DNA of 64,000 nt from Nematopogon swammerdamellus (taxonomy: Eukaryota > Arthropoda > Insecta > Lepidoptera > Adelidae). Shown here one piece after another: positions 31,000 to 42,778 of the stretch. Within the stretch, counting starts at the first letter, position 1. Each line of letters opens with the position of its first letter. A model generated the notes under the pieces. It made no database searches, had not been told where the DNA came from, and worked only from the letters and a program-made list of their open reading frames with translations. The stretch lies in contig OX336338.1 in the NCBI GenBank assembly GCA_946902875.1, positions 13,569,971-13,633,970 on the forward strand, read 5' to 3'. Both the position numbers and the translations under genes were made by a program.

Positions 31000-31698
31000 C
31001 TAGGTCATCGGTAAGTACACTATTATTATTAAAAAAAAAAATTCATGTCATATAACTACAAGTTTACAATTTTCGGACTTTTTCCTTTACTTTTGCTATA
31101 AGACCTCGCTTCTTACCAAATTTTGTGATTCTCGGTTGACGGGAAATACCCTATAGGTTTTTATTTGATTTGACTGAGTTTGCGAGTATGAAATCTAACA
31201 TAGATGGCCGTATCTTTTGATTGCGTTTATTTAGAAGCTTGCGTTTTGTACACCTTAAAGAGATCGTAGACCTTAGTATTTCATATTTATTTCAATTGAC
31301 ATCTTCATCTGTTCCTGAGATAAAGGTCTTAACATACAAAACAAACATAATTTTTTTTAATGTCATATAACTACAAATTTACAATTTTCGGATGTTTTCC
31401 TTTACTTGTGCTATGAGGCCTTGCTTCTTACCAAATTTCATGATTATAGGTTAACGAGAAGTACTCTATACGTCTTGATTTGATTTGCCAGTAGCAAAAT
31501 ATGTGACTTAAATGGCCGTATCTAGTGATTGCGTTTTGATATTAATTTCAACTTGATACCTCTACCCGTTCCTGAGAAAAAGGGTCTTGACAGACCGACA
31601 GACAGACAGCCAGCCAGCCAACCAGCCAGCCAGACGGACAACAAAGTGATCCTATAAGGGTTCCGTTTTTCCTCCTTTGAGGTACGGAACCCTAAAAA
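31000..31698 (-). mobile_element. GTCY-type MITE end, partly duplicated in tandem
   Basis: Two successive versions of the same roughly 320-bp part: ATGTCATATAACTACAA occurs at 31045 and again at 31361, each followed by TTTACAATTTTCGGA, a CCTTGC/CCTCGCTTCTTACCAAATTT block and ATGGCCGTATCT. The second ends with GACAGACAGACAGCCAGCC and GGTACGGAACCCTAAAAA. A single version lies at 27390-27748. Confidence 0.7.
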
Positions 31699-31740
31699 TA
31701 TACGAATCTGTTTGAACGATGTCAAAATTTCAAAATTTGT

Positions 31741-32155
31741 CGGGCTCGAATATTGGCAGTGTCACGACAGAAACCTGGGGGGTGGGTAAAGTCATACCCA
31801 TCTCCACAACTTGCTAGCAACACATTAAGGATTTCGATCGCCCTTCGCATAGTCGCCGTTCGTATCGATGCCAAAGTGTGTCAGTCTCACACTTGTGAGT
31901 TGTGTCAGCTGAGTCTTCACATTCGGCCGGTTCTGCGCCACAGTACAAGCTGCATTATGTAAGTGAGCGTAATAAGTACGCGTCCCTGAAAACCTCCGCC
32001 GAGTCTTTCGGCAAATTGGTGGTGGAAAAGTTGGGGGATCCGCGAGCCAAAGCTTTCTTTATAAGATAAGTACGCGATTCAGATAGTGATGAACGCTACA
32101 AGCGTTCTGTTCTGGGGCTATGGTAGCCTCGGTAGAACTTGAGGAAGCATTTTAG
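31741..32155 (+). pseudogene. Decayed retroelement protein tail (HTC..AIQ type)
   Basis: The plus frames give SIALRIVAVRIDAKVCQSHT CELC, then, after frame changes, SAESFGKLVVEKLGDPRAKA FF and KYAIQIVMNATSVL. These match the blocks LGAKVC..HTC, GDPRA..F and AIQRGNAASVL that I know from C-terminal regions of transposon proteins accompanying reverse transcriptases. The block between them is deleted. Clade not assigned. Same class as 63386-63925. Confidence 0.45.
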
Positions 32156-32337
32156 GTAAATTTGTTATTACTTAGTATTCGTGTATCATAGAGACAACCA
32201 TATCAAAGTAATATGATTAAATTTTATAAGTAGTTAAAATAAATAAACCATATTACCTAAATAGTTAGATAGATACAAATAAATTGTTTATTGCACACCA
32301 AAACATTAACAAACAATGATACACGAAGAAAATGGTA
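32156..32337. other. AT-rich DNA
   Basis: Nothing recognised. Confidence 0.35.
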
Positions 32338-32445
32338 TTCGCAGCCCCCGCCCCCGTAAATATCCGAATGTCCGTGGGCGCCGCCGAACTACACCTCTGC
32401 GTTAGTCTGGCGCGCGCCATATGTCGTGCTATCCATTAAAAAAAA
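32338..32445 (+). mobile_element. LINE 3' fragment with A-tail
   Basis: CCGAATGTCCGTGGGCG, GCGCCATATGTCGTGCTATC and an A-rich end match the plus-strand copy at 8185-8270. Confidence 0.55.
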
Positions 32446-32619
32446 GTACAGAAGAATAATATAAATATGCAATAATACACAGACTTAATAGAAATAGTTG
32501 TAGGTACTTTACGACACATTTTTCATTTATTTATTTATTTTATTTATCAAACTTCTCAAGATTTACTGCAGATTTTGGTTTCATTGGCGTCTTTAATACT
32601 AAATGGGGACAGAATGTTT

Positions 32620-32712
32620 TTTTTATGGAAACTGACACCTACAACATCCGCGATGCCAGCCCATAAGACCGCGTGAACTAGGTGCCATGTCAGTACTTCC
32701 CTTCATTTCTTG
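32620..32712 (-). mobile_element. SINE 3' fragment
   Basis: Poly(T), then GGAAACTGACACCTACAACA, TCCGCGATGCCAGCCCATAA and GGTGCCATGTCAGTACTTCC: the reverse complement of the composite-SINE 3' end. Confidence 0.75.
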
Positions 32713-33137
32713 AGGCCTACCAAGATTACACTACTTACTGCTTACTACTTACACGCACCTACATACTTCACTTACTCTCGGCGAAAATAGAAACAAGACT
32801 AACGAGTTTCATTTCTTATCACATTTCTCGTCGCGGATCAATGTGTCATACATAATATGTAGGTACCTAGGTATATAGCCGTAGAGAAATATAGTGACTG
32901 AATGATGCAGACTGGCCGTTCATAAACCCATCGTAATGGCTTGGCTGGTTATTACTTTATGTATGAAATAGCACACCTTTGCATACATTACTCTCGAGTC
33001 TTCAACACGAGAAACATAATTTATTATTGGCGCATTCTATTAGTATGGCGAGAAGAACGGGCACGAAAATTCGCCTGCTGTCAATATATTTTTATTCCTC
33101 ATAATTTCAGAACAGCAATCGCCGAACAGCATTACGC
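32713..33137. other. No gene recognised
   Basis: Unassigned AT-rich DNA. Confidence 0.35.
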
Positions 33138-33232
33138 CGGACGGACGGACGGACGGACAGACAGACAGACAGACAGAGGGATTTGATAAGGGATAATCTT
33201 TCTGTTTGTCTGTCTGTCCGTCCATCCGTCCG
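33138..33232. repeat. Inverted (GGAC/AGAC)n - (GTCT/GTCC)n microsatellite
   Basis: CGGACGGACGGACGGACGG and (ACAG)n on the left (33138-33178) face (GTCT)n and GTCCGTCC on the right (33199-33232), with a 20-nt AT-rich loop between. Together they make a long hairpin. Confidence 0.85.
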
Positions 33233-34880
33233 AATAAAGCCAGAATGGATAATAAACATTAGGGAACACACCTATAAGAAAACTAATAAAGAACAAAAAA
33301 ACTTAAATATAATAAAAACATCCATCATGGGGTCCCATGCTGATCATAAGCCAAGGTACGCAACCTAAACCGAGATGAAAGCGGAATCTAATAGTGTGAA
33401 TCGTGTGTCCGTCTGTCTGTGTGTCGCTCTGTCTGTCACACAGGGCCATACTTCTAAACGTTAGGGTGTATCAAGTTGGAATTTAAAACTAAATTAGAAA
33501 ATGTTATTTTGCATTTAGACCAGCATTTAATTTTTTTTACAAAATCTCGTCGACCACAAAAATTGCGATAAAAATTATATGGTCGTAATAATTCGACTCA
33601 AACAAATACAACATAACGAAGAATGGAGAAAGCCGCGCGCGGGGAAATCATTTCTCCATTGTAGGTACGGAACTGTGATGCGCGAGTCCAACTCGTACCT
33701 AACAGCTATTTTACTCACCACGACTGCATCACATCATACAATCCATTCAAGGAAACGGGAGGGTGCGATTCTCGTTAATGTGCGTGCAAACACTTGTAAA
33801 CCCACATAACGGCTAATTCCTGAGTAAGGCGCCACAGAAGTCGCCTTCGAGACGCAGGTCGTGCTCTCGCTTGGCAGATTAGCGATTATGCGACATCGTG
33901 GCGTCAAGTGGCGTCCGGTCCGGAGCGGTGATGCAGAACGGAATACCAAGCAACATTAGGAACAAACGTTCGCACCTATGGAATTTGGCTCCACCTCCAC
34001 ACACTTCGTTAGAATTCGCGCGGACTTAAGATACATACACATTATGCGATAACTCAGATACCTAGTACCCAGACCACGGTTGGTATATATAATATTATTA
34101 TATATAACTGTCATTAGACAAAAAAAAATTATGAGAATAAGTTTAAATGTACCTAATGAGCTGCCAAACAAAACTGGTGATTTAGATTTTGGTTTCATTG
34201 TTTTTTTTTTATGTGGCACGCCCAAATTTCGAGGAATTTTTCACTGCAAAGGGTTATCGTAGGCACTTACCGTGGGGTAGTTGAAAATGTTCACATTTCC
34301 AATTAAAACTTTATTTCACGATGTTTTGTTAATTTCGTATAAATGAAAATGTATGAAGTTTATTAATTTCTTGACTATTTCACCATGTAATACTTTAAAT
34401 CAACAATATTCACATATCCTAGCGAAGCCACGCTCACTGAGATGCCATGTCAGGAGATTTGCGGACTATCGGTGGGCAAATATCGAAAGCTTGTTAATAC
34501 TACGTTTGAAGACACCCAAGGCACAAGGCCCTACAGCTCCAAATCGTAGCGGTGCGATAAACTATTTTGAAAAACGAAAATCTTTTCGAAAGCCCAACCC
34601 TGATACGAAGGAATGGTAAACCTATCTGCGTCGAGTGATGCGGATGTAGGACGGATTGCATGAAATAGTTCCTCAGAGCAGCGCCTATTACAGTACCTGT
34701 AAAAAAGACTAAACGAACTCAGAAAAGTTTGTCACTCAGAGCCATATCGAAATAGCAAGCATTGGGCCATACAAGCTCAAGTTTACCCAATTTCGAGCTT
34801 CAAGATTGTACCATTTGAATGTCGGTGCACGTGACCGACAGTCACCGAAAGTGAGGCAAATGCCTTGTGTTCTCTTTTTA
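33233..34880. other. No gene accepted; fragments of GTCY-type elements
   Basis: 33385-33470 holds GTCTGTCTGTGTG words. 33600-33710 holds GGAAATCATTTCTCC and GATGCGCGAGTCCAACTCGT, the terminus of a GTCY-type copy. The frame at 34353-34619 (88 codons) has basic C-terminal residues (FEKRKSFRKPNPDTKEW) but no family, and is not accepted as a gene. Confidence 0.45.
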
Positions 34881-34975
34881 GAATAGAATAGAATAGAATA
34901 GAATAGAATAGAATAGAATAGAATAGAATAGAATAGAATAGAATAGAATAGAATAGAATAGAATAGAATAGAATA
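34881..34975. repeat. (GAATA)19 pentanucleotide array
   Basis: Nineteen exact GAATA units. Read on the minus strand the run follows AAATAAACGTT, as would the tandem tail of a LINE. Confidence 0.95.
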
Positions 34976-34984
34976 ACGTTTATT

Positions 34985-35024
34985 TCCGTATCCGTCGTAC
35001 GGGATCCTATTACTAAGCCTACGC

Positions 35025-35055
<31 letters not shown>

Positions 35056-35393
35056 ACGTCTGTCCGAGGGCTGTATCTCTTGAACTGTAATAGATAGCCC
35101 GTTGAAACACATCAACCGTTTTCACAGAATATATGTTATTATGGCCGATATAACAACAAATAATAAAAATAAGAAAAAGTAAAAAATTCAGGGGAATACA
35201 ATATACATACAAGAAACTAAAAAGTGTATGCGCGCCATCTACCGAAAACAGTATGAAGCATTTTAACTAATCATGAATTTTAACTAATATGAAGCATTTC
35301 ATAAAGCTCGCCATAGATGGCGTGAGTGGCGCTGACCATGACATGGCAATACGGGACCCTCGGTGCGCGAGTTCGACTCGCACTTGGCCGGTT
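34985..35393 (+). mobile_element. GTCY-type MITE with long GTCT tract
   Basis: Contains seven GTCT units near 35025-35051, TATCTCTTGAACTGTAATAG, CGCGCCATCTACCG twice-worn around a local duplication (TTTTAACTAAT at 35259 and 35278), and ends GTTCGACTCGCACTTGGCCGG. Confidence 0.75.
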
Positions 35394-36289
35394 TTTCAAT
35401 GTTGGTGCGGGAAATTAAACTTATCTCTGAAGCTCCATCCACTTCGAAAGTCAAAGACGTACTTTATAGTCATTATCAACCTCATGTTTTCGAAAGTTCT
35501 ACGAAACAGGTCCTCGATAATGTAAATGTCAATAAAATAAATAATCGATGGGCCCATATAGAATTCATTGGTCGTAGAAGATACATACGTGTATCTAAAA
35601 TTATCGCATTATCTTGAATCTATAAATCTAATAAACATGTCTTGTCTCTAGGTGAAGGCATTTTTCAAACCGTTTTCCGTGTTGGCAACTTTACTGTACG
35701 CTCGAACATTTCCTCTGACATCTCCGAAGGCGACCACTTCATTCTCATTCATAACGCCCGACCAAGATTTACAAGCACACGCTGTACTTACCTTCCGTGG
35801 CAAGCTATTTGGTATGCGATGAAGAATATTACTAGCATCTGCCTGTATATGATCGATGTCGCTTGTTGATTGCTTGCGGGTGATTTTATAGGGAACATAA
35901 TATGTTAATTCTTCAGGTTAGTGAGTTTTAATTTGATGCTTGGTGTATTATAGCTGCTCTCATGTATTAGCGTATTCCCACAGCCATAACGTAGCTAGGT
36001 GTGGCTTGCGCCAATTTCCTACCACCAGCAAAAAAATTTTTATAATCAGCCTTTTTTTCGTAACATGCGTCCCACATGTCCCCTCAGCGAGTTCTGCACA
36101 TGAACTATTCGGAGAAGACGATAAACCGCTCTTGAAAGTGTCATCGTCATGCACTGCCGCGCGCCGTCTTCATTTGTATGGCTCACCGGCAGTGGCAAAT
36201 GACACTGACAACGAGGAATTTGTCGATAACTTCCTTGAAGGTTTGCAAACGTTCCCTTAACATCAAGGTGTGTAAACTGTCCCAGAAGT
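35394..36289. other. No gene accepted
   Basis: Two frames, 35396-35617 and 35642-35869, look protein-like in composition but begin with non-ATG codons and have no family. They may be parts of a worn unknown element. Confidence 0.35.
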
Positions 36290-36930
36290 CATCGACTGCG
36301 GCGGCGGTGGCTCCGCTGTTGTGCGGAGCAGGCGGAGGCGACGTACGGCGCGCGGCGGCGGCCAGATCGTCCAACAATACAAGCGGCGGAGGGGCGGCGC
36401 GGGTCGGCGCGTTAACGCGGCAAGCCGCACAAATAGATGTTCGCTCCGTGCTCGATTGTTCTGGCGACGGCTAGCGGCTCGTGCGGTGGCTTCACATTGT
36501 GCTTCGACCTTGTACAGTGATTAGTGCACCATAGTACCTACTTATGCTGATGATGACACTCTATTTCCGGGACGCGAAATGAAATTTGTGCCATTATATG
36601 TTTTTCAACGTTTTCCTTGATTACTGCATGATACGGTTCACGTGTGCGGCACCGTGGGAAAATGCCTCCTGAAATTGTTATAATTATTGCCAGAGCGATG
36701 GCAGCGCTCCGCGCTCACTGACGTTCGCGGTCTGGCTGGTTAGATCACAACGTGCATAATTACACTTGTTGTAGTGGTGTAGTCCGAGATGTGGGTGACG
36801 GAGGACGCGGGCGGCGCGGCGTTGAGCCGCATCGGGTCTGGTTCTGGTCTGCGGTGCGGTCCGGTCGTACCCGCTGCGATCCGGCTCCGGAGCAGATTAA
36901 GATCTGAGCGGCCGCCTGATGATGCCGCTC
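36290..36930. other. Two GC-rich kernels (36290-36480, 36795-36925)
   Basis: GCGGCGGCGG and GCGCGGCGGCGG runs with alanine/glycine-rich chance frames on both strands. They could be an unrecognised promoter or first exon, but no TATA, initiator or splice pair is convincing. Confidence 0.4.
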
Positions 36931-37379
36931 GCACTTAGGTACCTACATATCAGGATGCTGGATAATTACCAGTTGTACGGCGCATGGTCGCTCGTCTTAA
37001 TTGTGATTTACAGTGTCCTTTACCATTATATAGCTTTTCCGCAAACCGCTGAACTCAGATTTGAACTATGTGGGTAGATGTCTATCAAAACGGGACATAT
37101 AAACCTATAGTACCTACTAGCTCTTCGGTACAGCTCGGCTCAGCTCGGATGTAAGTCTGAATTTGCGTGGACTGTTCTGTAAAAGATGAGATACACTAAA
37201 TTAAGGTTAACCTGAGAGTGGACGCAGTACTGATCAAATTTTTTCTAGACCTTCTATGCAGTAGTTGTTTGATGTCTTGGTGTCCGGAGCAAGCAGTTCA
37301 CGCCGCCCGGGCAGGCCACGTAGCCCTGGCCGTGAGCGGCCAAGCCGCACACAACTTCGTTCACGTTTAAAAAATTAAG
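36931..37379. other. No gene recognised
   Basis: Unassigned. Confidence 0.35.
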
Positions 37380-37625
37380 CCTCTAAGGACGAGGACGAAG
37401 GCCGATCTGAGTTCACGTGAAAGATATACTGTCTCCAAAACAGTGACTCGCTAAGGTCGATACCGAAGCCTGAGCTGCGATCAGGTAACAATATGTTTTT
37501 TAGAAAATAGTAAATCACTGACTTAGCTGAGTTCACGTACGTAAGGCATGTAGTCTCCCTACGAAACGACACACTCGGGCGAGGCCGAAGGCGAAGTTGC
37601 GTTCACATAAACGATGTTTAGAAAA
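37380..37625 (-). repeat. Worn minisatellite monomers, minus orientation
   Basis: GACGAGGACGAAGGCCGATC, CGATACCGAAGCCTGAGCTG and GGGCGAGGCCGAAGGCGAAG at roughly regular spacing. More diverged than the arrays at 41310. Confidence 0.6.
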
Positions 37626-37755
37626 TAACCCCAAGACAGAAGACCCTGAAACTGTAAATCACATGACAGAAAAGCGATTATCAAATTTCGATTATTGTCT
37701 GTCGAAATGAATGAATGGCGTACGACTCAGTTATGAAAATAAATAAACACACACA

Positions 37756-37865
37756 GTGTTTCCGTCTAGTTCAATGTAGCCTTCACGTCCAAAGGTAGCA
37801 CTGACATGGCACCTAGTTCACCAAGGTGTTATGGACTGACATCATGAATGTTGTAGTCAATATGG
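37756..37865 (+). mobile_element. SINE 3' fragment
   Basis: TTTCCGTCTAGTTCAATGTA, GCACTGACATGGCACCTAGT and GTTATGGACTGACATCATG match the composite-SINE 3' half. Confidence 0.7.
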
Positions 37866-38154
37866 AACTCAGTTGAGTAAATCGCATGAAAACAAACCAA
37901 GTGGTCGACTTTGCCAACTGTGTTTCGAGTTCGAGCCCACTGCTCAGCTCATTGAAAATGGTCTGGTGGAGAGTTTTTCGAGGAATCGGGTTCACGAAGT
38001 ACTAAAAACCGCATTAGGCAAAACGGCTGTTAAAAACTGATACAAAATATTAAAATCGAACATGACCGCTGTCTTAGGGGTGGAGACTGATTGAAGCCAA
38101 TAGGAGATTGAACCATTTCGGTCATCATTGGAAATTAGCGAGAAGGGTGTGGTC

Positions 38155-38382
38155 CAGTGGCGGTTCCCCAGGCGAAGCAAGTGAGGTGCCGCCTCACGCC
38201 GCCTCACTTAATTATCTTGAAGGTAAAGAAAAAAAAAACAACATGGATGTTTATTTATTGCTAGACTTTAGGCATGTCCTGTCCTCGAAATGAAAACTGC
38301 AATACAACATTAATAAAATGCTATTATGTAGGTGGTGCCTCACTATAATTCAGCCAAATTCATTTGGCCAGAGCCGCCACCG
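38155..38382. mobile_element. Possible hAT-like MITE
   Basis: Left end CAGTGGCGG and right end CCGCCACCG are inverted with one mismatch, and sub-terminal GAGGTGCCGCCTCAC recurs as GGTGCCTCAC near the right end. 228 bp, no coding frame. An 8-bp target-site duplication was not found. Confidence 0.4.
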
Positions 38383-39113
38383 TTGCCACCGATGACCACA
38401 CTGTGGTCATCGGTGTGGCAGGCAGGCCCCAGAAGGATTCGAAGTTGAACTGTTGCTGGGGAAAACGAGGAGACAGTCAGAATCGCACAGAAGAAGAAAT
38501 CGGTCGTCTTCAGGGCAGAAAACGAACGGTTTTTAGAAGAAGTTAAGTCGTGGTTGTACGGGCGAATATAAAGTCATGACAATATAGTGAGTAAATTTGA
38601 AGTCGCGAGGGAGTGGACCTTTTAACTAAGTGGTCACTGAGTGCCTGGAGTCGTGTGCTGTCTTTGGAGGAGTGCTTGCTCGGGCGAAAGACGGTACGGG
38701 CTGGGTAGAGTCTTGGAAAGCTAAATCACGAGGGTTCATTAGTAGCTGAAAATTGTCGGGATTAATTTCGTCGCGACTAGAACAACGACGTGGTTTTTTC
38801 AATTTTCAAAATTGTAATCCGAAATGGCGACAAATAAACGTTTCATTTCGTTTCATTTCGTTTATCTTTGTTCCCCACAATTGAACACGGCCAGTGGTGT
38901 ACCACCGACTACGGTGTAACATATAGGGTCATAACGAAGAACGCCCCTGTAATGATCGGTCCCTGAAAACATCGCGACTACAACGACGGCAGCAAGTTTT
39001 ACTACGAATGTGCTTCACGTATACCCACATCGGGCTGTAGCGACGAACGATTTTGTATTACTCAGTCGCTTCCAAGCTCTTCCCAACAAACGGGGACGCG
39101 CCGTCGCACTATA
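38383..39113. other. No gene; small palindrome and LINE-like tail
   Basis: CCGATGACCACA and its complement at 38389-38413 form a 25-bp palindrome. At 38840-38870 AATAAACG is followed by repeated TTTCATTTCG units, like the tandem tail of a LINE, but no protein similarity was recognised upstream. Confidence 0.4.
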
Positions 39114-39242
39114 CCGGGTGTTTGATGACCATAGTAGGTCATAATCATAAAGCAAACAAGGTACTCCTGAGCCTATTTGGAGCAAAAAAGTTAGATGACA
39201 TTTTGTTCTACGGTGAACTTTTTTTTTCCATACTAAACTAAA
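39114..39242. mobile_element. Truncated copy of the 27140 MITE
   Basis: CCGGGTGTTTGATGACCATA, CTGAGCCTATTTGGAGCAAA and GATGACATTTTGTTC match 27140-27255. The right inverted repeat is missing. Confidence 0.75.
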
Positions 39243-41059
39243 CAAGTAAGAAAAAGTAAAAAAAAAAATTTATTATTTTAAATTATAGTTATTTTAGCTC
39301 TCAAACTGTATCTTAAAACTGTAAGCGGTGTCTATTGTGTAGCTAGTCACAATGTATTGTAATCGAAGACGTTAAAAATACTCCTGCGAAGTTTCTTGCC
39401 GGCTCTTCTTTGTGGGTGTAATCGAACCGGATTGTAAAAACTAAGGACCAATTCAAGCGTAGTGTACTACCATACGAATGATGATTAAAGAATGAAGAAT
39501 AAAGAATTATAGAATCGACGAGACTCGTCGTCGCGTCGCGTCGGTCGGTCGTCGGTCGTTACAGTTTTTGCCTTTTATTAGTTAGGATATGCATGCCAGC
39601 TAGTGGTGCGAAAATATCCTTTAGGCGATCTATTAATTAACTATCGCCATCTATAAATAACTATTTGAATATTATAGTAAAGCTAGCGCTTTTACAGCCT
39701 AGTTCCCGACGGAAATATTCATGCTCTTTATTGTCGGTGATGTAATCGACGTATCCTGTAAACTTATATAGAGCTGACATGGCGCTCTCACACTGAGAGA
39801 AGATCCAACAGCAATGACCGCGAACTTATATACTTTTTGCTTTATGTCGCCGAGCAAATGGATTGTGCGAGCATTAAATCGGTTCTATTCAGCGTATAAT
39901 ATCACCTCTTGCTTCGAACAACAATAGGATTGCCATATACGCGACGGCTCTGATGGCTCACATGTATGGCCTAAGTACTGCGGGGGAGGTCCTTAGCTCC
40001 TGATTAGGTTAACGACGGAACATTCTCGAGGTGCGAGTTGTTTGCACTGCAATGCAATTAATAGGGCTTCAATGTTGATAATGGCGTAGTTATCTGAAGG
40101 GTCAGATAGGGGCAAGGGCGCATGTAAAATTGTGAAATAATTTATTCGTATAAAACAAAAAAATTTTTTTTGTGACTCATGTAATAAATAGTCCATAATC
40201 TGAACACGGAATAAAATATCTGCTTCTTTTATCGAATTGTTCTCTTTCACTTCAAGTATATCTGCTGATGTAGTATGACTGATTTTGTATTGCACGCGCA
40301 AGAGTTAACGTGGAATATTATGAAAAATAATGTTTGCGCAAGGGTTCGGTAAGGGCCACGGTAACAAATATACTATAGAACCATCTAGAAAACTTTCTTT
40401 CTCATAAAATGCAAAAACCATTTCGACAGCAACAGGAAACATGCGGCGTTTGTTGGTTAGCGCTCGCTCATTGTCGCCTGGACAGCTGGTAATGAACGAA
40501 CTGATTTCTTAGCAAGCATGCCGCACGCAACCGTCTCAGAGCTTCGTAAGTTGCCGCGCCCACCCCTCCACACTCCGCGTCTGGCCCGTAAAGCGCGAGA
40601 GAGACCTTTGCTCATACTTATACTTCAAAATAAAGCTCAAGCCGTAAGTACAAAATGTACTTTATAATATATTTTTTTTAGATTTATTTAGCTTTATGTT
40701 TTGGAGTTATCACCTCGAGCAGAGTAAAGCGGACACACACACTTCTTACTACATATAACTTTTAATTAAATGTACCTACCAATATGTTTTTTTTTTCAAA
40801 AAAATATTAATAATCTATGCTTTGAAAGACATTTTTATTTATGTACCTAACTACTAGACCTTATTTTGGGGAAACTAACACTGTTGACTACATCACCTAC
40901 AACATCCATGATGTCAATGCTTCTCTTTGCTCGTACCTGCATAGAAATGTGTTTATTTTTAATTTCGTTTTTGCGGCTCTTGTTAATTACCTAATTAAAT
41001 TGAGGATTCCTGACATTGTTTACAAGTGAATATACTCGTATAAACATTCCAAGATCCTA
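39243..41059. other. No gene; small SINE fragment at 40866-40921
   Basis: GGGAAACTAACACTGTTGAC and ACATCACCTACAACATCCAT are a minus-strand piece of the SINE 3' end. The rest is AT-rich and unassigned. Confidence 0.45.
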
Positions 41060-41178
41060 GAAGATAGCTCGAATCGTTTAGAAGCTACATGCTGTGACAG
41101 ACAGACGGACGGACTGTCAGACGCCTGACCGATTTTATAAGGATTCTTGCCAGCGTCGCTTTCTACGGAACCCTAATA
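41060..41178 (+). mobile_element. GTCY-type MITE end fragment
   Basis: GACAGACAGACGGACGGAC, TTTATAAGGATTCTTGCC and GCGTCGCTTTCTACGGAACC, ending CCCTAAT. Complementary to 23345-23445. Confidence 0.65.
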
Positions 41179-41371
41179 ATTACTGTTTTTAGATATTTTT
41201 CATGACAAAAATAATTCTTTAGAAGAAAGAAAGAAAATTTTTTGCTTCCCAATTTTGGAATGCATTTTTCTTTTTCGCAACTTCAAAGAAACTATTATTA
41301 TATTATGTACTAGCTGTTGCCCGCGGCTTCGCTCGCGTGAAATTCGTATTTCAAAGAAGAATGTAAGTAAC

Positions 41372-41885
41372 TGAGGGCGAGGCCGAAGACCGAGCTGGGT
41401 ACAGGTAAACGATAAACCTTCTCAAAGAAAGTAACTAACTAAGGGTGAGGCCGAAGGCAGAGCTGCGTTCAGATAAACGATAAACCTTCTCAAATAAACT
41501 AAGTAACTAACGGCGAGGCCGAAGACCCAGCTGCATCCTGGAAGAAAATAAACCTTCGCGAAGAAAGTAAGTAACTAAGGGCGAGGCCGAAGGCCGAGCT
41601 TCGTTCAGGAAGACGATAAACCTTCTCGAAGAAGGTAAGCAATTAAGGGCGAGGCCGAAGGCCGAGCTGCATTCAAGAAGAAGATAAACCTTCTCGAAGA
41701 AAGTAAGGGCGAGGCCGAAGGCCGAGCTGCGTGTAGGAAGACGATAAACCTTCTCGAAGAGAGTAAGTAATTAAGGGCGAGGCCGTAGGCCGAGCTGCGT
41801 TCAAGAAGGCGATAAACCTTCTGGAAGAAAGGAAGTAACTAAGTGCGAGGCCGAAGGCCGAGCTGCGTTCAGGTAAACCATAAAC
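41372..41885 (-). repeat. Minisatellite, minus-strand half, copy 1
   Basis: Eight monomers of about 60-68 bp with GGGCGAGGCCGAAGGCCGAG and AAACCTTCTCGAAGAAAGTA. Confidence 0.9.
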
Positions 41886-42778
41886 CCGCTTCCGCCTTCG
41901 GGCCTCGCCCTTAATGACTTGCTTTCTTCGATAGAATTATCGTTTACTCAATCTAAATATCGCTTAGTTACTTACTTCGAGAAGGTTTATTGTTTACCTG
42001 AACGTAGCTCGGTCTTCGGCCTCGCCTTAGTTACTTAATTTCTTCAAGATGATTTAGCTTCTTCCTGAACGCAGCTTGGCCTTCGGCCTCGCCCTTAGTT
42101 ACTTACTTTCTTCGAGATGTTTTATCATTTATCAGTACGTAGCTCGGTCTTCGGCCTCGCCTAAGTTACTTACTTTCTTCAAGATGGTTTAGCTTCTTCC
42201 TGAACGCAGCTCGGCCTTCGGCCTCGCCCTTAGTTACTTGCTTTCTTCGAGATGGTTTATCGTTTATCAGAACGTAGCTCGGCCTTCGGCCTCGCCTTAG
42301 TTACTTACTTTCTTCAAGATGGTTTATCATCTTCCTGAACGCAGCTCGGCCTGCGGCCTCGCCCTTAGTTACTTGCTTTCTTCGATATGGTTTATCATTT
42401 ATCAGAACATAGCTTGGCCTTCGGCCTCGCCTTAGTTACTGGCTTTCTTCCAGATGGGTTAACTTCTTCCTGAACGCAGCTCGGCCTTCGGCCTCGCCCT
42501 TAGTTACTTGCTTTCTTCGAGATGGTTTATTATTTATCAGAACGTAGCTCGGCCTTCGGCGTCGCCTTAGTTGCGTACTTTCTTCAAGAAGGTTTATCTT
42601 CTTCCTGAACGCAACTCGGCCTACGGCCTCGCCCTTAGTTACTTCCTTTCTTCGAGATGGTTTATGGTCTTCCAGAATACAGCTTTGCCTTCCGCCTCGC
42701 CCTTAGTTACTTTCATCGAGAAAGAATATCGTATAGGTGAGCGCAGATCCGCCTTCGGCCCCGCCTTTAGTTATTTAC
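41886..42778 (+). repeat. Minisatellite, plus-strand half, copy 1
   Basis: About 13 monomers. Two types alternate: a 68-bp type ending TTTATCAGAACGT and a 67-bp type ending TTCTTCCTGAACGC, so the real period is about 135 bp. Edge monomers (CTTTGCC.., AGATCCGCC..) are diverged. Confidence 0.9.

Noticed and set aside
34736..35212. 158-codon minus frame with repeated FYSILFYSIL
   Set aside because: It is the translation of the GAATA microsatellite and a MITE.
35642..35869. Protein-like frame at 35642-35869
   Set aside because: Starts at a non-ATG codon, no recognised family, and flanking splice signals are weak.
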